A stretch of 64,000 nt of DNA, from positions 62,001-126,000 of the forward strand of contig NZ_QKOB01000010.1 of NCBI RefSeq assembly GCF_003226535.1. The letters run 5' to 3'. Of this stretch, positions 10,133 to 18,575 are shown one piece after another. This stretch comes from Meiothermus sp. Pnk-1. GTDB lineage: Bacteria; Deinococcota; Deinococci; Deinococcales; Thermaceae. The notes below the pieces were generated by a model, which worked only from the letters and a program-made list of their open reading frames with translations, was not told the origin of the DNA and searched no databases. Position 1 is the first letter of the stretch. Each line of letters begins with the position of its first letter. Position numbers and translations under genes: made by a program.

Positions 10133-12625
10133 CTAAGCCCACTTGATGAAGGCCACTTCATGAGGGCTCGAGAGTTCGGGGTGAACCGCGATAGCCCGTA
10201 CCCCGTAGACGTAGCTGCCGGGGCGGTGGGGCAGGTAGTTACCCTCGAAGACCAGAGCTTCGCGCTCACGACCTGCGGGCTTGAGCGGCAAGACTTCCAG
10301 GTCTCCGCTGCTGCGACGTACCACCAGCTCTACCCGTAAGGTATCTTCGGGCAGGTTGGGGGCGCTTAGGAAAGCCCTGAGGTTGAGGCCTTGGCCATTT
10401 ACCATCACGTCGCCGCGGTTCTCCACCCAAAGCCGCACATTGCTCCACTGGTTCTTGAGCCGAGTTTTCCAGGCGGCGATCTCCTTGATCCCCTCCCCGG
10501 CGTTGAGGCGGGCTGAGCGCTGGGCCAGCGGGAGGTAGTACTGGTTGAGGTAGTCGCGCACCATGCGAGCCGCGGAGAAACGCGGCCCCACGCTCTTGAT
10601 GCTCTCGCGCACCATGTTGAGCCAGCCCGATGGGGTCCCTTCAGCGCCGCGGGCATAGAACAGCGGCAGGATCTCGTACTCGAGGGTGTAGTAAAGCGCC
10701 TGGGCGTCGGCGGTGTCCTGGGCCTCCTCGGTGGCATAGCTGCGCTCATCGCCGATCTGCCAGCCGTTGCGGGTGTTGAAGGCTTCCGCCCACCAGCCAT
10801 CCAGGATCGAGAAGTTGAGCGCTCCGTTGAGGGCCGCCTTCATGCCGGAGGTCCCGCTGGCCTCCATCGGGCGGCGCGGGGTATTGAGCCAGATGTCCAC
10901 CCCCTGCACCAGCGACCGGGCCAAGCCCATGTCGTAGTTTTCCAGCAGGACCATCCGGTCTTCGAGCCCCAGCTCGCGAATTTTAGCCACCAGGTCTTTG
11001 ATGAACGCCTTGCCCGGGTCGTCTTGGGGGTGAGCCTTACCGGCGAAGACGAACTGCACCGGATAGGGGCCGCGCACGATGCGCACCAAGCGCTCGGGGT
11101 CGGTAAAGAGAAGCACCGCCCGCTTGTACGTCGCGAAGCGGCGGGCAAACCCAATGGTGAGGGCGTTCGGGTCGAGGACTTTCTCCGCTTCCCGCAGTCG
11201 AGCCGGAGCCTCGCCGTTACGTTTGCGCTGCTCGAGGAGCCGGGCGCGCACCTCACGCACCAGGTTGGCCCGCAGGCTGTTGCGCAGCCGCCAGAGGTCC
11301 TCCTCCCGCAGGTCTTCGGTGCGCCAGAGCGCGGGGTCTTCCACCCGCTCGCGCCACTGCGGAGGGAAGTGCTGCCGGTAAAGCTGAAGGAGTTCGGGGT
11401 GTAAAAAAGTCCAGGTGTGAACCCCGTTGGTGACATGACCCACCGGTACCTCTTCCGGCTCGAGCCCCGGCCAGAGGTGGCGGAACATGTGACGCGAGAC
11501 CTCCCCGTGTAGCTTGGAAACCCCGTTGGCGGCCCGGGAAAGGGTGAGGGCCAGATTGGACATCGAGAAGACCGGCCCCCAAGACTTCTGCTCCAGGCCC
11601 AGCGCCATGAACTCGTCGCGGCTGATGCCAAATTTGTCCCACCAGCCGTTTAGGTAGCGCTCCACTAGGTCGAGCGGAAAGGAGTCGTGCCCCGCAGGAA
11701 CTGGGGTGTGGGTGGTGAAGAGGGCCCCGGAAGCGGCCGCTTCCAAGGCCTCGGAGAAGGACTTGCCCGCCGCCACCAGCTCGCGTATGCGCTCGAGGCC
11801 CATGAAGGCCGCGTGGCCTTCGTTCATGTGCCAGACCGCGGGGGATAGTCCCAAAGCCCGCAGTATCCGCACCCCGCCGACCCCCAGGATCAACTCCTGC
11901 TGAATGCGCATCTCCTGGCCTGGCACGTAAAGCCGGGCGGTGAGGTAGCGATCGTCGGGGGTATTCTCGGGCAGGTTGGTACTCATCAGGTAGACCGGGA
12001 CAGTGCCCACCTGGGCCTTGTAGGCCGTTACCCATACCGTACGCCCAGGGAACTCCACCCCGACACGCAGGGGCCTGCCCTCGGCATCCTCCACCGGGGT
12101 AAGGGGTAGCTCTTCGGGGTGCTGCTCGTCGTAGACCTCTTTTTGCTGCCCATCCGGGGAGAGTTCCTGGCGGAAGTACCCCTGGTGGTAGAAAAGGCCC
12201 ACCCCAACCAAGTTCAAACCGTGGTCAGAGGCCGCCTTGATGTGGTCCCCAGCCAGGATCCCCAAGCCCCCCGAGTAGATCGGCAGCGACTCATGAAAAC
12301 CGAACTCCATGGAGAAGTAGCCGATCAGCGGAGCGGTGGATTGGGGACGGCTCGAGAGGTACTTGCGAAAGCTCTCCACCACCGCCTCGACCTGACCGAG
12401 GTAAGAAGCGTCTTCGGCCAGGGCGGCGATCCGGTCGGGATCGGTTTCGAGGAGTTGCTTGACCGGGTTTCCCCGGAAGCGCTTCCAGCTGCCGGGATCG
12501 AGCTGCTCAAAGAGGCGCTGGGCCTCTGGGTGCCAACTCCACCACAGGTTGTAGGCCACCTCGCGCAATCCCTGAAGGGGTACAGGCAAGGTGGGCATGG
12601 CGGTGATCCGTCCGAGTACGTTCAT
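10133..12625 (-). CDS. glgP: Alpha-glucan (glycogen/maltodextrin) phosphorylase
   Basis: The enzyme releases glucose-1-phosphate from glycogen or maltodextrin using pyridoxal phosphate. The 830-residue protein matches the shorter Thermus/archaeal (GT35) phosphorylase group. The PLP lysine lies in GTSGMKAALNG near residue 595, after EASGTSGMK. The N-terminus MNVLGRITAMPTLP agrees with this group; no Shine-Dalgarno site is evident. The divergent gene starts only 92 bases away, so the two share a regulatory gap. It would supply phosphorylated glucose from stored glucan and from maltodextrins handled by the enzymes at 57-64 kb. Confidence 0.95.
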   Translation of the reverse strand: MNVLGRITAMPTLPVPLQGLREVAYNLWWSWHPEAQRLFEQLDPGSWKRFRGNPVKQLLETDPDRIAALAEDASYLGQVEAVVESFRKYLSSRPQSTAPLIGYFSMEFGFHESLPIYSGGLGILAGDHIKAASDHGLNLVGVGLFYHQGYFRQELSPDGQQKEVYDEQHPEELPLTPVEDAEGRPLRVGVEFPGRTVWVTAYKAQVGTVPVYLMSTNLPENTPDDRYLTARLYVPGQEMRIQQELILGVGGVRILRALGLSPAVWHMNEGHAAFMGLERIRELVAAGKSFSEALEAAASGALFTTHTPVPAGHDSFPLDLVERYLNGWWDKFGISRDEFMALGLEQKSWGPVFSMSNLALTLSRAANGVSKLHGEVSRHMFRHLWPGLEPEEVPVGHVTNGVHTWTFLHPELLQLYRQHFPPQWRERVEDPALWRTEDLREEDLWRLRNSLRANLVREVRARLLEQRKRNGEAPARLREAEKVLDPNALTIGFARRFATYKRAVLLFTDPERLVRIVRGPYPVQFVFAGKAHPQDDPGKAFIKDLVAKIRELGLEDRMVLLENYDMGLARSLVQGVDIWLNTPRRPMEASGTSGMKAALNGALNFSILDGWWAEAFNTRNGWQIGDERSYATEEAQDTADAQALYYTLEYEILPLFYARGAEGTPSGWLNMVRESIKSVGPRFSAARMVRDYLNQYYLPLAQRSARLNAGEGIKEIAAWKTRLKNQWSNVRLWVENRGDVMVNGQGLNLRAFLSAPNLPEDTLRVELVVRRSSGDLEVLPLKPAGREREALVFEGNYLPHRPGSYVYGVRAIAVHPELSSPHEVAFIKWA

Positions 12626-12717
12626 AAACCAAAGAGCATCTTACCATTGAGTGTTTTCGCGCCGACCGTAAGCTGAATCCAGACGCTGTGTACACCGCGC
12701 TCTAGACTGGTCCATAG

Positions 12718-13425
12718 GTGAGCAACGACCTCACGACCCGCCTTTTCGAGGCCGTGCAAAGTGCCCACGATGAGCTCGACCAGCAGGTTGCGGGTTACTT
12801 GGCCGATAGGAAGCTGGGTGTCAGCTGTCGCGAGGGGTGCGCGTTTTGCTGCTGCGCCATGGTGAGCCTCTCGCTGGCCGAGGCCGAGTATCTGCGGGTG
12901 CAGTTGAGCCCGGAGGGGCTTGCCCGTGTGCAGCAAACCGGCCCAAAGCGGTTGCAGCGGATTGCCCGCGAGAAAAATATCCCCGACTTTCCCACCCGTT
13001 ATTTCCTCGAGGCCCACCCCTGTCCCCTACTTACCCCGGAGGGGAGCTGCTCGGCCTATGCTTACCGCCCCTTGGCCTGCCGCGGGGTACTCACCGACCT
13101 CGAGGCCCGCTACTGTCGTCCGGGAGCCATCCTCGCCCTCAAAGGAGCGGAACGAAGGGCCTATCTAAAGCAGCTCAAGCCTCATCACGGCCCCGAGCAC
13201 TACCTCAACGTTCCCTGGCGGGCCTCGGAACGGGCTGCTCAGCGGATCTGGCGGTATGAACACAAAGTGCGGGGCTTCACTGTCGTCGGGGAGCTGGCGA
13301 GCCTGGTATACCTGCTGGGCCGAGCCGATTTCCGCACAGCCTTGAGCAAGGGACAAAAAGCCGTCCGGGATTACTTGGGCCATCGGGGGGTACTGGGGGG
13401 GGAGTGGGGATTCTGGATAGGATAG
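12718..13425 (+). CDS. YkgJ-family cysteine-cluster protein
   Basis: The 235-residue protein carries the Zn/Fe-chelating YkgJ signature: CREGCAFCCCAMVSLSLAEAEYL near residue 40, then CPLLTPEGSCSAYAYRPLACRG near residues 100-120. These cysteines probably hold a metal centre. The start is a GTG at 12718, with TAGACT nine bases upstream and no ribosome site, so a very short leader is likely. It is transcribed away from glgP. Family members are common but their role is mostly unknown. Confidence 0.8.
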   Translation: MSNDLTTRLFEAVQSAHDELDQQVAGYLADRKLGVSCREGCAFCCCAMVSLSLAEAEYLRVQLSPEGLARVQQTGPKRLQRIAREKNIPDFPTRYFLEAHPCPLLTPEGSCSAYAYRPLACRGVLTDLEARYCRPGAILALKGAERRAYLKQLKPHHGPEHYLNVPWRASERAAQRIWRYEHKVRGFTVVGELASLVYLLGRADFRTALSKGQKAVRDYLGHRGVLGGEWGFWIG

Positions 13426-13580
13426 TGGCTACTGGTGGTCTGGTAACGAGGCTTGCGCACTTTTCCCTGCTAGGAGAGGACGATCCACCGCGTTTTGCGT
13501 CTTGCGTTTAGGGTATGGCGTATACAACCCCACCCTAGTACGTCCCCCGTCGTACGTCGAACGCAGGGGATCGGTCCCCC

Positions 13581-13704
13581 GGGTGTACGGAGCTTGCTCC
13601 GTCCCGACAGGGGATCGTCCCTCGGGTGTACGGCGGTACGCCGTCCCGAAGGGAATCTACCCTAGGTGTACCGGCTCCGCCAGTCCCGATAGGGGATCGT
13701 CTCC
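13581..13704. repeat. Repeat island A: three double-hairpin units
   Basis: Three units of about 41 bp lie in tandem (13581-13622, 13624-13663, 13664-13704). Each reads GGTGTAC, then a variable hairpin, GTCCCGA, then a second small hairpin of the type GGGAATCTACCC. The first stems differ (CGGAGCTTGCTCCG, CGGCGGTACGCCG, CCGGCTCCGCCAG) yet nearly all positions still pair. The stretch 13426-13973 holds no gene I can support. Confidence 0.85.
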
Positions 13705-13800
13705 CGCGTTTAGCGTAAGACGTACAGCGTACGACGTATGACCTAAGTCACGTCTTGCGTTTTGCGTATTGCGTATGACGTACGACGTAGGACGTATACC
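13705..13800. repeat. GCGTTTAGCGT / GACGTACGACGTA degenerate tract, island A
   Basis: A run of GCGTTTAGCGT, GCGTTTTGCGTATTGCGTA and TACGACG-type words with a period near 7 bases follows the double-hairpin units. The same tract follows the units in islands B and C. Shorter versions occur at 13490-13520, 18445-18475 and 39535-39560. Confidence 0.75.
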
Positions 13801-13838
13801 ACCCCCACCCCACCCCTCCCCTGCTAGGGGAGGGAGCA
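13801..13838. repeat. CTCCCCTGCTAGGGGAG hairpin module, island A
   Basis: A palindromic module (CTCCCCTGCTAGGGGAG) in a C-rich context follows the GACGTA tract. A near-identical copy lies at 54744-54778 in island C, in the same relative order. A decayed copy is at 13467-13480. Confidence 0.75.
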
Positions 13839-13973
13839 CCCCGCGTTTGGCGCATGGCGTACGACGTACGGCGAGCAGCGGTGCGCTTGTATCCTCATGC
13901 AGCTCAGGAACCTTCTCGGGTACGATCCCCTCGAGCGCGGCGAACTGCCCGCAATGTCCACAGGTTCCAAGGG

Positions 13974-15317
13974 ATGTCTGTGCTCCGGTCGCTTTTAGCC
14001 TTAGCTGCTTTGCTCGGCCTCGCCCTGCTCGGCTTCACTCAGGCCGCCTTCTCCCGAGCCGGCTTTGCCCAGCCGGTCAATGTCTGTCTAGCCCCTCTAC
14101 CCACCACCTTCGGCACCCCTGCCAAGCCGCTCACCGGCTATTCCGACCGTAGCCTCGAGCCCTTTGACCGGGTGATGACCCGGCTTTTGGAACGCTACCA
14201 GATCCCCGGCGCGAGTTTGGCGGTGAGCAAGGATGGGCGGCTGCTATTGGCAAGGGGGTATGGCTGGGCCGATGTGGAAGCCAAGGAGCCGGTGCACCCG
14301 GACTCCCTTTTCCGCATCGGTAGCCTTACCAAGCCGATCACCGCGGTGACGGTGTTGCACCTGGGCGAGCAACTGGTACGGCAGGGGCGTTTCCCGAATT
14401 TAGAAACGTTCTTGCAGGCCAGGGTATACGAATTGTTGGCCCTCGAGCCCAAGGGCGGCCAGCTCGGCGATCCGCGCATCGCGGATATCACCGTGCGAGA
14501 TCTTTTACAGCACTCCGCTGGCTGGAACCGCAACGTGGCGGGCGACCCCATGTTCCGCCCCACCCTCACATACGTGGCGCGATCGCTGGGCATGGGGGAG
14601 GCCATGCCTGTCCAACCGCTCATCGAATATATGTTCTCGCGCAAGCTGAGCTTCACGCCGGGAACCTTCTCGGCGTACTCAAACCTGGGCTACGCAGTAC
14701 TAGGTCAGCTCATCGAGCGCCTGAGCGCCCAGAGCTACGCTGCTTACCTGCAGAAGATGCTTGGTCAGATGGGTATCCATCACATCACCGTAGGCCATAC
14801 CCGTTTACAAGACCGTTTGCCTGGCGAGGTCAGGTACTACGACTTTCCCAACGCTCCCTTGGTCCCATCGGTCTTGGACGGCTCCATGGTGCCTCGCCCC
14901 TACGGGGAGTTCTACCTCGAGGCCCAAGCCGCCAACGGAGGGTTGGTGGCTTCGGCACCGGAGCTGGTGAAGTTCGTGGCGGTGCTCGAAGGGCACCGCC
15001 CGGAAGCCTCGCCGATCTCTCCGGAGGCCCGCAAGATCATGCTCGAGCGACCCCCACTCCCGCAGTACAAGGGGTCGAAGGTCTACTATGCCCTCGGTTG
15101 GAGCGTGCGCCCAGAGAAAAACGGCCTGATGTGGTCGCACGACGGAGCCTTGGCCGGAACCCGCACCCTGCTCTTGCGTCTGCCCGACGACACGGTGATC
15201 GCCGCGTTTTTCAACAGCCGTCCCTGGAACGATTGGAGTTTTATCGCCGACCTCAAGAATTCCTTGCTGAACGCCGCTCAGCAGGTTACCCGCTGGCCCG
15301 GTTACGACTGTTTTTGA
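13974..15317 (+). CDS. Secreted serine hydrolase of the beta-lactamase / PBP4* family
   Basis: The 447-residue protein begins MSVLRSLLALAALLGLALLGF, a signal peptide, so it is exported. The mature part has the three motifs of class C beta-lactamase-like hydrolases: SxxK as SLTK in RIGSLTKPITA, the tyrosine motif YSNLGYAV, and HDGALAG near the C-terminus. Members include esterases, D-aminopeptidases and penicillin-binding-like enzymes; true beta-lactamase activity is not implied. The frame is open upstream to 13854, but that part is repeat DNA, so I use the ATG at 13974. Confidence 0.85.
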   Translation: MSVLRSLLALAALLGLALLGFTQAAFSRAGFAQPVNVCLAPLPTTFGTPAKPLTGYSDRSLEPFDRVMTRLLERYQIPGASLAVSKDGRLLLARGYGWADVEAKEPVHPDSLFRIGSLTKPITAVTVLHLGEQLVRQGRFPNLETFLQARVYELLALEPKGGQLGDPRIADITVRDLLQHSAGWNRNVAGDPMFRPTLTYVARSLGMGEAMPVQPLIEYMFSRKLSFTPGTFSAYSNLGYAVLGQLIERLSAQSYAAYLQKMLGQMGIHHITVGHTRLQDRLPGEVRYYDFPNAPLVPSVLDGSMVPRPYGEFYLEAQAANGGLVASAPELVKFVAVLEGHRPEASPISPEARKIMLERPPLPQYKGSKVYYALGWSVRPEKNGLMWSHDGALAGTRTLLLRLPDDTVIAAFFNSRPWNDWSFIADLKNSLLNAAQQVTRWPGYDCF

Positions 15318-15469
15318 CCCACGTGATCCCTTAGCGTATCCGAGGTGTGAAGGCCCCGGCTTAGGGGCCCGCAGGGGGTAACGCCCAGAGCCTATTTGGC
15401 CTGAGCCACAAGAGCTTAGATAGTTACGCTGCGGTTATTGCTTTGCCTTAGGCTAAGGCCAGTAGAAAC

Positions 15470-15682
15470 ATGTTTTGGGAGCGCCTCAACGAGTACGCCG
15501 GGTATCGTCTTGGCGACCGGGTGTATTGGTCGGAAGGGGCCTGCGAGGGAACCATCCTCGAGATCGCCTGCTCCCCAGAGGGACCGGTTTTCTGGCTCTC
15601 CTGTGCGCCTTACTGGGTCAAGCCCGAGGTCGTCTGCCCGGCCCTTGGCCTATCCGAGGCCGTGGGCCTCGCTTTCGGATAG
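15470..15682 (+). CDS. Small hypothetical protein, 70 residues
   Basis: The protein starts MFWERLNEYAGYRLGDRVYWSEGACEGTILEIACSPEGPVFWLSC and looks like a small beta-rich barrel (alternating hydrophobic strands, several glycines), as in SH3-like or DUF-type domains. It has three cysteines but no CxxC metal motif. Codon use resembles neighbours. No clear ribosome site is present and I do not recognise a family. The flanking stretches 15318-15469 and 15683-15832 show nothing else. Confidence 0.5.
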   Translation: MFWERLNEYAGYRLGDRVYWSEGACEGTILEIACSPEGPVFWLSCAPYWVKPEVVCPALGLSEAVGLAFG

Positions 15683-15832
15683 GGAGGTCGGTGAACTTCC
15701 ACGAGCTGCAACGAGCGCCGGGCGGTCCATCGGCAAAGCCCAGCAATTTCTCCGGAGGAGGTCATAGGCCACCGCTTGGGCCGATCCACCACGTTTAGCA
15801 CACGGCAAAAGCCCAAAAATCCAGGGTGGCTG

Positions 15833-15860
15833 AAATCGCAAACCCCCGCTCGAGCGGGGG
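15833..15860 (-). terminator. Terminator of tRNA-Ser
   Basis: An 18-base palindrome (CCCCCGCTCGAGCGGGGG, 15843-15860) lies 16 bases after the tRNA 3' end. On the minus strand it is followed by TTTGCGATTT. Confidence 0.7.
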
Positions 15861-15875
15861 ATTTTCTCGTGCTGC

Positions 15876-15967
<92 letters not shown>

Positions 15968-15978
15968 GTGCGCTCCAT

Positions 15979-16007
15979 ATCCTAGCGGGCGGCCTCGAAA
16001 CTTGCAA
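15979..16007 (-). promoter_or_regulatory. tRNA-Ser promoter
   Basis: On the minus strand TTGCAA (16007-16002), 17 bases, then TAGGAT (15984-15979) gives a transcription start about five bases before the tRNA. Confidence 0.65.
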
Positions 16008-16021
16008 GTGATTGGGGCGGG

Positions 16022-16050
16022 TTGCAAGGGGCGCTGGTGGCTGCTAGAGT
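16022..16050 (+). promoter_or_regulatory. rpmE promoter
   Basis: TTGCAA (16022-16027), 17 bases, then TAGAGT (16045-16050). It stands back to back with the tRNA-Ser promoter, which uses the same -35 hexamer. The leader (about 38 bases) contains a short GGGTA/TACCC hairpin before the GGAGGAG ribosome site. Confidence 0.6.
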
Positions 16051-16094
16051 AGGAATGTTGCCGAGGGGGTAACTACCCGAGCGGAGGAGAGGAA

Positions 16095-16319
16095 ATGAAG
16101 AAAGACATCCACCCCAAGTTAGTGCCGTGCAAGATCATCTGCAACGGCGAAGTGGTGCTCAATACCTACTCGACCAAGCCCGAGCTGCACGTGGAAGTAT
16201 GGAGCGGCAACCACCCTTTCTGGACTGGCCAGCAGCGTTTTGTGGACACTGAAGGCCGGGTAGAGAAATTCCAGAAGAAATTCGGGGACACCTACAAGCG
16301 CAGCGGCAAGAAGAAATAA
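16095..16319 (+). CDS. rpmE: Ribosomal protein bL31, zinc-ligand-poor form
   Basis: bL31 bridges the two ribosomal subunits. The 74-residue protein matches the family in HPKLVPCKIICNGEV, NTYSTKPELHVEVWSGNHPFWTGQQRFVDTEGRVEKF. In zinc-type bL31 the sequence VEVCSxCHPF gives two ligands; here it reads VEVWSGNHPF, so both cysteines are gone. Only C12 and C16 remain near the N-terminus. It is therefore probably a zinc-free variant. A strong GGAGGAG site precedes the ATG, and a terminator follows directly. Confidence 0.95.
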   Translation: MKKDIHPKLVPCKIICNGEVVLNTYSTKPELHVEVWSGNHPFWTGQQRFVDTEGRVEKFQKKFGDTYKRSGKKK

Positions 16320-16339
16320 GCCACTCGAGACCGCTCGAG

Positions 16340-16366
16340 CAGGCCCCGAGCGGGGCCTGTTTTTTG
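16340..16366 (+). terminator. rpmE terminator
   Basis: The perfect hairpin CAGGCCCCGAGCGGGGCCTG (16340-16359) is followed by six T residues, a standard factor-independent terminator 20 bases after the rpmE stop. Confidence 0.9.
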
Positions 16367-16428
16367 TCCCGCGATCCTCCAGGCCCCCCACCTTCGGCTG
16401 GGCTTTTTGGGTAAACTTGTCGGCAGTT

Positions 16429-17040
16429 ATGCCGCATCTCCCTCTTCACGCGGGTTGGATCGAAGTGGTGGTAGGCCCGATGTTCTCAGGAAAATCCGAA
16501 GAACTCATCCGCCGGGTCAAGCGGGCTTTGATCGGCGGACAAAGGGTGATGGTCTTCAAGCCTCACCTCGACGATCGCTATCACGCTTCCGACGTGGTGA
16601 GCCATGACGGGAAGCGTATAGAAGCCCTGTCGGTGGCAGATTCTGCCGAGTTGAGGCAAAACCTGCCCGATCCGCTACCTGAGGTGGTGGCGGTGGATGA
16701 GGCGCAGTTCTTCGATCCGGGTTTAGTGCCGCTGTTGCTCGAGCTGGCCCAGAAAGGGGTACGGGTCATGGTAGGGGGGCTCGACATGGATTTTCGTGCC
16801 GAGCCGTTTGGGATAATGCCCGAACTGTTAGCACGTGCGGAGTACGTGGAGAAGCTCACCGCAGTCTGCCCGGTTTGTGGAGCTCCCGCTACCCGCACCC
16901 AAAGGTTGGTGAACGGTCAGCCTGCCCGCTTTGACGACCCGGTGATTCTGGTGGGGGCCCAAGAGACTTACGAACCCCGTTGCCGCAAGTGCCACGTGGT
17001 GGTACGGGAGCCAGCTTTGAAGGAAGGGGCCCTTGGCTAG
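16429..17040 (+). CDS. tdk: Thymidine kinase
   Basis: The enzyme phosphorylates thymidine with ATP in the salvage pathway. The 203-residue protein has the P-loop GPMFSGKS at residues 16-23, the lasso region and DEAQFF, and a zinc ribbon made of CPVCG and CRKCH near the C-terminus. I choose the ATG at 16429; a TTG at 16417 is also in frame. TAAACT at 16412-16417 may be its -10 box, giving a very short leader. It ends in a 4-base overlap with the convergent Hsp20 gene. Thymidylate kinase, the next step, is at 36.6 kb. Confidence 0.95.
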   Translation: MPHLPLHAGWIEVVVGPMFSGKSEELIRRVKRALIGGQRVMVFKPHLDDRYHASDVVSHDGKRIEALSVADSAELRQNLPDPLPEVVAVDEAQFFDPGLVPLLLELAQKGVRVMVGGLDMDFRAEPFGIMPELLARAEYVEKLTAVCPVCGAPATRTQRLVNGQPARFDDPVILVGAQETYEPRCRKCHVVVREPALKEGALG

Positions 17041-17426
17041 GCTTTATGCACGATGATCTCGAGCACCCCGCTTTTAAAGCTCGCCTGGGACTCTCCTGCG
17101 CGGATGGGGCCAGGCAGGGTCAGGGTACGGCGGAAGTAGCCCATGGGACGCTCCTGGCGGGGGTAGACTCCGTCGAAGGGGGCGTGGCGGATGCCTGCTA
17201 GGGTGAGGGTTTCGCCCTCCTCCTTGAGCTCCAGGTCTTCCGGCTTGACCCCCGGCAGATCCACCAGGATGCGGTACTGCTGCTCTTCATCCAGCACGTC
17301 TACCGCCGGGACCCACTCCGTAAAAGGATCGCCGGAGGCGTACTGGCGGGTGAGTTCCTCGAGCCTGCGCCGCAGGGCGCGGATTTGCTCGAGGGCGTGG
17401 GAGCTGCTCAGGCGTTCCAACGACAT
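17037..17426 (-). CDS. Small heat-shock protein (Hsp20/alpha-crystallin)
   Basis: The 129-residue protein has a short N-terminal arm with a coiled segment (EQIRALRRRLEELTRQY) and an alpha-crystallin domain from about residue 40: VDVLDEEQQYRILVDLPGVKPEDLELKEEGETLTLAG, closing with SFKSGVLEIIVHKA. Such proteins hold unfolding proteins under heat stress. The C-terminal IxI motif seen in many family members is reduced to IIV. TATAGT lies 12 bases before the ATG, so the leader is about 5 bases. Confidence 0.9.
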   Translation of the reverse strand: MSLERLSSSHALEQIRALRRRLEELTRQYASGDPFTEWVPAVDVLDEEQQYRILVDLPGVKPEDLELKEEGETLTLAGIRHAPFDGVYPRQERPMGYFRRTLTLPGPIRAGESQASFKSGVLEIIVHKA

Positions 17427-17490
17427 AGATTACAGCCTACTATACCCTCAGGCTAAGAACGATAAGCTCGCTGGCTAAGGCGAGGCCCCG

Positions 17491-18417
17491 ATGAACTGGA
17501 TGACGCCAATTCCCGTCCTGGCTGGCCCCACGGCTTCGGGTAAAACCGAGCTAGCCTTGCGATTGGCCCAAGAGCTTCCGCTAGAGGTTATCTCTGCCGA
17601 CGCCAGCATGGTCTACCGGGGGATGGACATTGGCACCGCTAAGCCGAGCCGTACCGAACGCAACAGGGTGCGCCACCATCTGGTTGACTTGCTCGAGCCC
17701 AGCCAGCCGTTTAGCGTAGCAGCCTACGTCCAAGCCGCCGAGACCGCCATCGAGGACGTGCGATCACGGGGTCGTATCCCGTTGGTCGTGGGGGGAACCG
17801 GATACTATATCCGCGCCCTTTCCGAAGGCTTGTTTGAGTTGCCCGAACCCGACCCACAGCTGCACCAACAGCTCGAGCGGGAACTCCAGGAGCGGGGGTT
17901 TGAGCTCATGTGGAAAGAATTGGCCGCCGTGAGCCCCGCTGATGCCGTGCGAGTGGGCAAAAATCCTCGGCGCTTGGTGCGGGCCCTGGAGGTGTTGCGC
18001 CGCAGCGGGATACCCCCGGCCCAGGTCGCCCGGCGAGGGCCGCGCTTCTCGTATCGCAAGCTCATCCTTTGGCCGGAGTGGGGGTGGCTCGAGCCCCGGT
18101 TGCGCCTACGCGGCGAGGAGATGTTCCGGCGGGGGTTAGTGGAAGAGGTGCGCGGGTTGCTCGAGCGTTACCCGCAGATGCCCACAGCGCTTCAGGCTAT
18201 CGGCTACAAGGAGGTAGCAGCCTATCTGCGCGGTGCGCTGCCGCTGGCCGAAACCCAAGAGCGGGTTTTCCGGGCCACCCGGGCTTACGCCAAGCGCCAG
18301 TTCACCTGGTTTCGCAAGGAGCCAGGGGACGTGACCTACCTGCCCCGGGGTGGGGAAAAAGCTTGGGAAGGGCTTTGGGCGTGGATTAGAAGCCAGGGCT
18401 TGCGCTACCAAGCCTAG
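17491..18417 (+). CDS. miaA: tRNA dimethylallyltransferase MiaA
   Basis: MiaA transfers a dimethylallyl group to A37 of tRNAs, making the substrate of MiaB at 8.6 kb. The 308-residue protein has the P-loop GPTASGKT at residues 12-19, the catalytic region [19 protein letters not shown], and [10 protein letters not shown]. Family length is normal. A sequence AAGGCGAGG lies upstream of the ATG. The gene stands between the Hsp20 gene and gatA and is separated from gatA by a decayed piece of the intergenic repeat. Confidence 0.95.
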   Translation: MNWMTPIPVLAGPTASGKTELALRLAQELPLEVISADASMVYRGMDIGTAKPSRTERNRVRHHLVDLLEPSQPFSVAAYVQAAETAIEDVRSRGRIPLVVGGTGYYIRALSEGLFELPEPDPQLHQQLERELQERGFELMWKELAAVSPADAVRVGKNPRRLVRALEVLRRSGIPPAQVARRGPRFSYRKLILWPEWGWLEPRLRLRGEEMFRRGLVEEVRGLLERYPQMPTALQAIGYKEVAAYLRGALPLAETQERVFRATRAYAKRQFTWFRKEPGDVTYLPRGGEKAWEGLWAWIRSQGLRYQA

Positions 18418-18539
18418 GGCTCTGGCTAGGAGAAGATGATCCACTGCCTTTGGCGTCTTGCCTACGACGTAAGTACCGCCCAATGCCCCAAAGCGCGTAC
18501 TTGGGGCGATTTGTTCTTTCCTGGATCCAAGGATTAAGG

Positions 18540-18568
18540 TTGGCGTTCCAGGCTGGGCACATTATGAT
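18540..18568 (+). promoter_or_regulatory. Leaderless gatA promoter
   Basis: TTGGCG (18540-18545), 17 bases, then TATGAT (18563-18568). Seven bases later is the ATG at 18576, so the mRNA probably starts at the A of the start codon. The two ATGs at 18564 and 18567 lie inside or next to the -10 box and cannot be translated from this promoter. Confidence 0.7.
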
Positions 18569-18575
18569 GCGCAAT

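Noticed and set aside
13854-13973. N-terminal extension of the serine hydrolase
   Set aside because: The extra residues come from repeat DNA and lie before a proper signal peptide beginning at 13974.
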